Positions 6,073-7,680 of a stretch of 7,680 nucleotides of DNA are shown one piece after another. This DNA is from JASFRI01 sp050115015. GTDB lineage: Bacteria > Acidobacteriota > Polarisedimenticolia > CBDVAL01. The notes beneath the pieces are model-generated. The model saw only the letters and a program-made list of their open reading frames with translations. It was not told the DNA's origin and made no database searches. Both the position numbers and the translations under genes were made by a program. The stretch's first letter is position 1. Every line of letters begins with the position of its first letter. The DNA is taken from the NCBI GenBank assembly GCA_050115015.1, contig JASFRI010000198.1, forward strand, positions 1 to 7,680, in the 5' to 3' direction.

Positions 6073-7113
6073 TCACTCCGGCGTGTCGGGCCCCACCCCC
6101 CAGACCTCGACGGACGGATCCTCCGCGGGAGCCACACGGGGGATGAGCAGCTCCTTCCTCGCCCCGCGCCAGACGCGCCCCAGCACCTTCGGGTCGATCC
6201 CCTCGAAGGGATCTCCCAGCGGCTCCAGGCGTTTCCGGGGATGACGGTCTCCGTAGCGGAGGAACACCCCCTCGAGAGCGTCCCCGATCCACCAGGGCGG
6301 CTGGTCCCGGATCAGCAGGGCCTCGACGGCGGACACCGCCGCCTCGTCGAGGCCCGGCGCCCGAAAGGGCCGGAGGACGGCCAGGGCCATCGGGAGGGTA
6401 CGGTCGGTGGGCGGGGAGTCGACGAAGCCGCGGGCGATCTTCTCGAGCTGGTCGTGGGACAGGATGGTCCTTGCCGCCGGCTTCCGTTCCGGGTCATAGA
6501 ACGAATGAAGCCGATCGGTCTCCGGGACGAGCTCGTACAGGCCGTGCCAGCGGGTTCCGGGCCGAGATGCCGCCTCCACGAGCCAATCCCGCCGTTCCGA
6601 GATCGTCGGGGGGCCTCCCTGAAGGCGGACCGCCTCCTTCACCATCTCCCGGAAGTCGTCCACCTCGCCGGCCGCCGGGTAGAGCGTCCCGTAGGACAGG
6701 CCCACGGTCCGCCATCCGTCCTCGGTCTGCCGGAGAAACGCGATGACGGTCATGCCCGTCTCGTAGCGCGGGGGGGCCGGACAGATCAGGTTGCCGTTGT
6801 AGACCACCCGGATCTCGTCCCCGGCGGTTCCCTTCCACGTCTCGCGCACCCCGAGACGGGCGAGGGAGCCGGGGCCTCCGAGGACGGTCGCGGAGGGTGC
6901 TCCCTCCAGGTCCACGTCGGGAGGCGGGACCTCGATCTCCTCCATCACCTGCGCGAGGACGATGCGATCCGAGCGGTCGACGAGGTCCCAGAGCGGAACG
7001 GGACGGATGGGATAGGCGCCCGAGGGCGGGACGGCCAGCACAAGCACCAGAGCGAGGAGATGGAGCCGGTTCTTGATGATCCGAGGCCTCCCGTTATGTG
7101 ACCTCCTCCTCAC
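6073..7113 (-). CDS. Secreted protein of unknown function
   Basis: The 346-residue protein has a signal peptide with hydrophobic core LHLLALVLVLAV and probable cleavage after SGA (residue 33), so it should be exported. The next 110 residues look like a small beta-rich domain: DLVDRSDRIVLAQV, then LGVRETWKG, IRVVYNGN, ICPAPPRYETG, MTVIAFLR and TVGLSYGTLYP. I have the impression that similar segments occur in acidobacterial secreted proteins, but I cannot name the family. The remainder (about 150-346) appears helical, with no catalytic motif I recognise, and there is a single cysteine (111) in the mature part. The start is uncertain. The GTG at 7113 is the only standard start before the signal peptide and is preceded by GGAG. 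It gives a long n-region (MRRRSHNGRPRIIKNR) and puts AGGAGGAGG inside the gene. An ATC at 7080, six bases after GGGAGG, would give a compact signal peptide. It lies 41 bases downstream of homoserine dehydrogenase on the same strand. Confidence 0.72.
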   Translation of the reverse strand: MRRRSHNGRPRIIKNRLHLLALVLVLAVPPSGAYPIRPVPLWDLVDRSDRIVLAQVMEEIEVPPPDVDLEGAPSATVLGGPGSLARLGVRETWKGTAGDEIRVVYNGNLICPAPPRYETGMTVIAFLRQTEDGWRTVGLSYGTLYPAAGEVDDFREMVKEAVRLQGGPPTISERRDWLVEAASRPGTRWHGLYELVPETDRLHSFYDPERKPAARTILSHDQLEKIARGFVDSPPTDRTLPMALAVLRPFRAPGLDEAAVSAVEALLIRDQPPWWIGDALEGVFLRYGDRHPRKRLEPLGDPFEGIDPKVLGRVWRGARKELLIPRVAPAEDPSVEVWGVGPDTPE

Positions 7114-7154
7114 CTCTCCAGACGCCGCTTTCGCGTCCAGGTTCCAGGGGACCG

Positions 7155-7680
7155 TTACGGGCGTTGTCGCCCCTGCGGCGGTGGAGGCTCCCGGGAAGGG
7201 GAGCTACCGCCGTCCCCACGAACGACGGCCAGCAGGTCGTTCAGGACGCCGTAGGCGGTGTCCCGGAGGGTGGGGCTCTCCTGCTGGACGAGGATCGGTC
7301 CCATGAGGTCGGTCTCGATCCGCAGGACCGAGCCGGCACCGCCGTGGCGTGCCAGGGGGTCGTCGCCATCCAGGCGCTCGGGGGCGACCGTGGCCCGCAC
7401 GCCGCCGTCCTGGCGCCGGGCACGGCAGACGAGCTTCACCCGCCTGCCTTGCCGCCGGACCCCTCGCACCTCCTCGGGGTCCAGGGCGGCGATCCCGGTC
7501 CGCTCCACGTCCAGCGGGGAGAGGTCGCCGTCCAGCAGCACCGTGGCGAGGATGGCCAGCTTGGCCGCCGCGTCCCAGCCCTCGAGGTCGTGGGAGGGGT
7601 CGGACTCGGCAACGCCGGCCCGCCGCGCCTCCGCCACCGCCTGCTCCATCGTCTCCCCGGCCTCCATGCGCTCCAAAACG
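7155..7680 (-). CDS. hom: Homoserine dehydrogenase, C-terminal part
   Basis: Homoserine dehydrogenase reduces aspartate semialdehyde to homoserine with NAD(P)H, the branch point to threonine, methionine and isoleucine, in the cytoplasm. The last 174 residues or so are visible; the NAD(P)-binding N-terminal half lies beyond position 7680. The fragment starts inside the catalytic domain with ERMEAGETMEQAV, then AESDPSHDLEGWDAAAKLAIL. The D of GWD and the K of AAK correspond to the catalytic Asp and Lys of the family (D219 and K223 in yeast). The end, with GVRATVAPERL, DDPLAR, IETDLMGPI and TAYGVLNDLLAVV, completes the second half of the catalytic fold. No ACT domain follows, only a Pro/Arg-rich tail of about 20 residues, so feedback inhibition through a C-terminal ACT domain is absent. 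TAA ends the gene at 7155. Confidence 0.82.
   Translation of the reverse strand, partial: VLERMEAGETMEQAVAEARRAGVAESDPSHDLEGWDAAAKLAILATVLLDGDLSPLDVERTGIAALDPEEVRGVRRQGRRVKLVCRARRQDGGVRATVAPERLDGDDPLARHGGAGSVLRIETDLMGPILVQQESPTLRDTAYGVLNDLLAVVRGDGGSSPSREPPPPQGRQRP

Noticed and set aside
4811..6292. A 493-codon minus-strand open frame opposite the HAD gene
   Set aside because: It is antisense to a gene with intact HAD motifs, a ribosome binding site and a signal peptide; its own translation is low-complexity Arg/Gly/Leu-rich.
5227..7101. A 624-codon plus-strand open frame running through the HAD gene and opposite the secreted-protein gene
   Set aside because: It spans two convergent genes in other frames, its composition is Arg/Gly/Ala-rich, and it has no domain signal, so it is a GC-rich artefact.
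7118..7136. Short inverted repeat GACGC/GCGTC between hom and the secreted-protein gene
   Set aside because: A 5-base stem with no T-run in high-GC DNA; the 41-base gap between co-oriented genes suggests read-through rather than termination.

Overview
The window is GC-rich bacterial DNA with tightly packed genes, short gaps and 4-base start/stop overlaps. The pairing of a Ser/Thr kinase with a PD40 (TolB/WD40-like) propeller, and a secreted protein carrying an ICPAPPRYETG segment, suggest Acidobacteriota or a similar GC-rich soil or sediment phylum. That placement is inference from gene content; there is no rRNA or marker gene here to fix it.

Layout, left to right. Positions 1-1938 (minus strand) hold a CusB/CusA-type heavy-metal efflux pair: the first 123 residues of an RND permease (cut by the window edge) and a complete periplasmic adaptor with an N-terminal heavy-metal-binding domain. 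The two genes overlap by ATGA. Positions 1939-2202 are non-coding and rich in inverted repeats. Positions 2203-4793 (minus) hold a Hanks-type Ser/Thr kinase followed, with a GTGA overlap, by a separate PD40 propeller ORF. Together they look like the two halves of one membrane receptor kinase, split at the transmembrane segment. Positions 4794-5002 are a divergent intergenic region. Positions 5003-6037 (plus) encode a HAD-superfamily phosphatase with a lipoprotein signal. Positions 6073-7113 (minus) encode a secreted protein of unknown function, and 7155-7680 (minus) is the C-terminal part of homoserine dehydrogenase.

How they may work together. CusB and CusA would build a tripartite Cu(I)/Ag(I)-type efflux pump; the outer-membrane channel is not in the window. 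The kinase and propeller lie directly upstream of the pump genes on the same strand but are separated from them by 264 bases of probable regulatory DNA, so a functional link is only a possibility. The HAD lipoprotein is transcribed away from the kinase. The homoserine dehydrogenase and secreted-protein genes are co-oriented, 41 bases apart, and probably share a transcript.

The most notable points are the split kinase/propeller gene with a truncated membrane helix, the inverted-repeat-rich leader of cusB, and the ambiguous start of the secreted protein. I do not see a wholly new multi-gene system. There are no tRNA or rRNA genes, insertion sequences, CRISPR arrays or phage genes that I can support.
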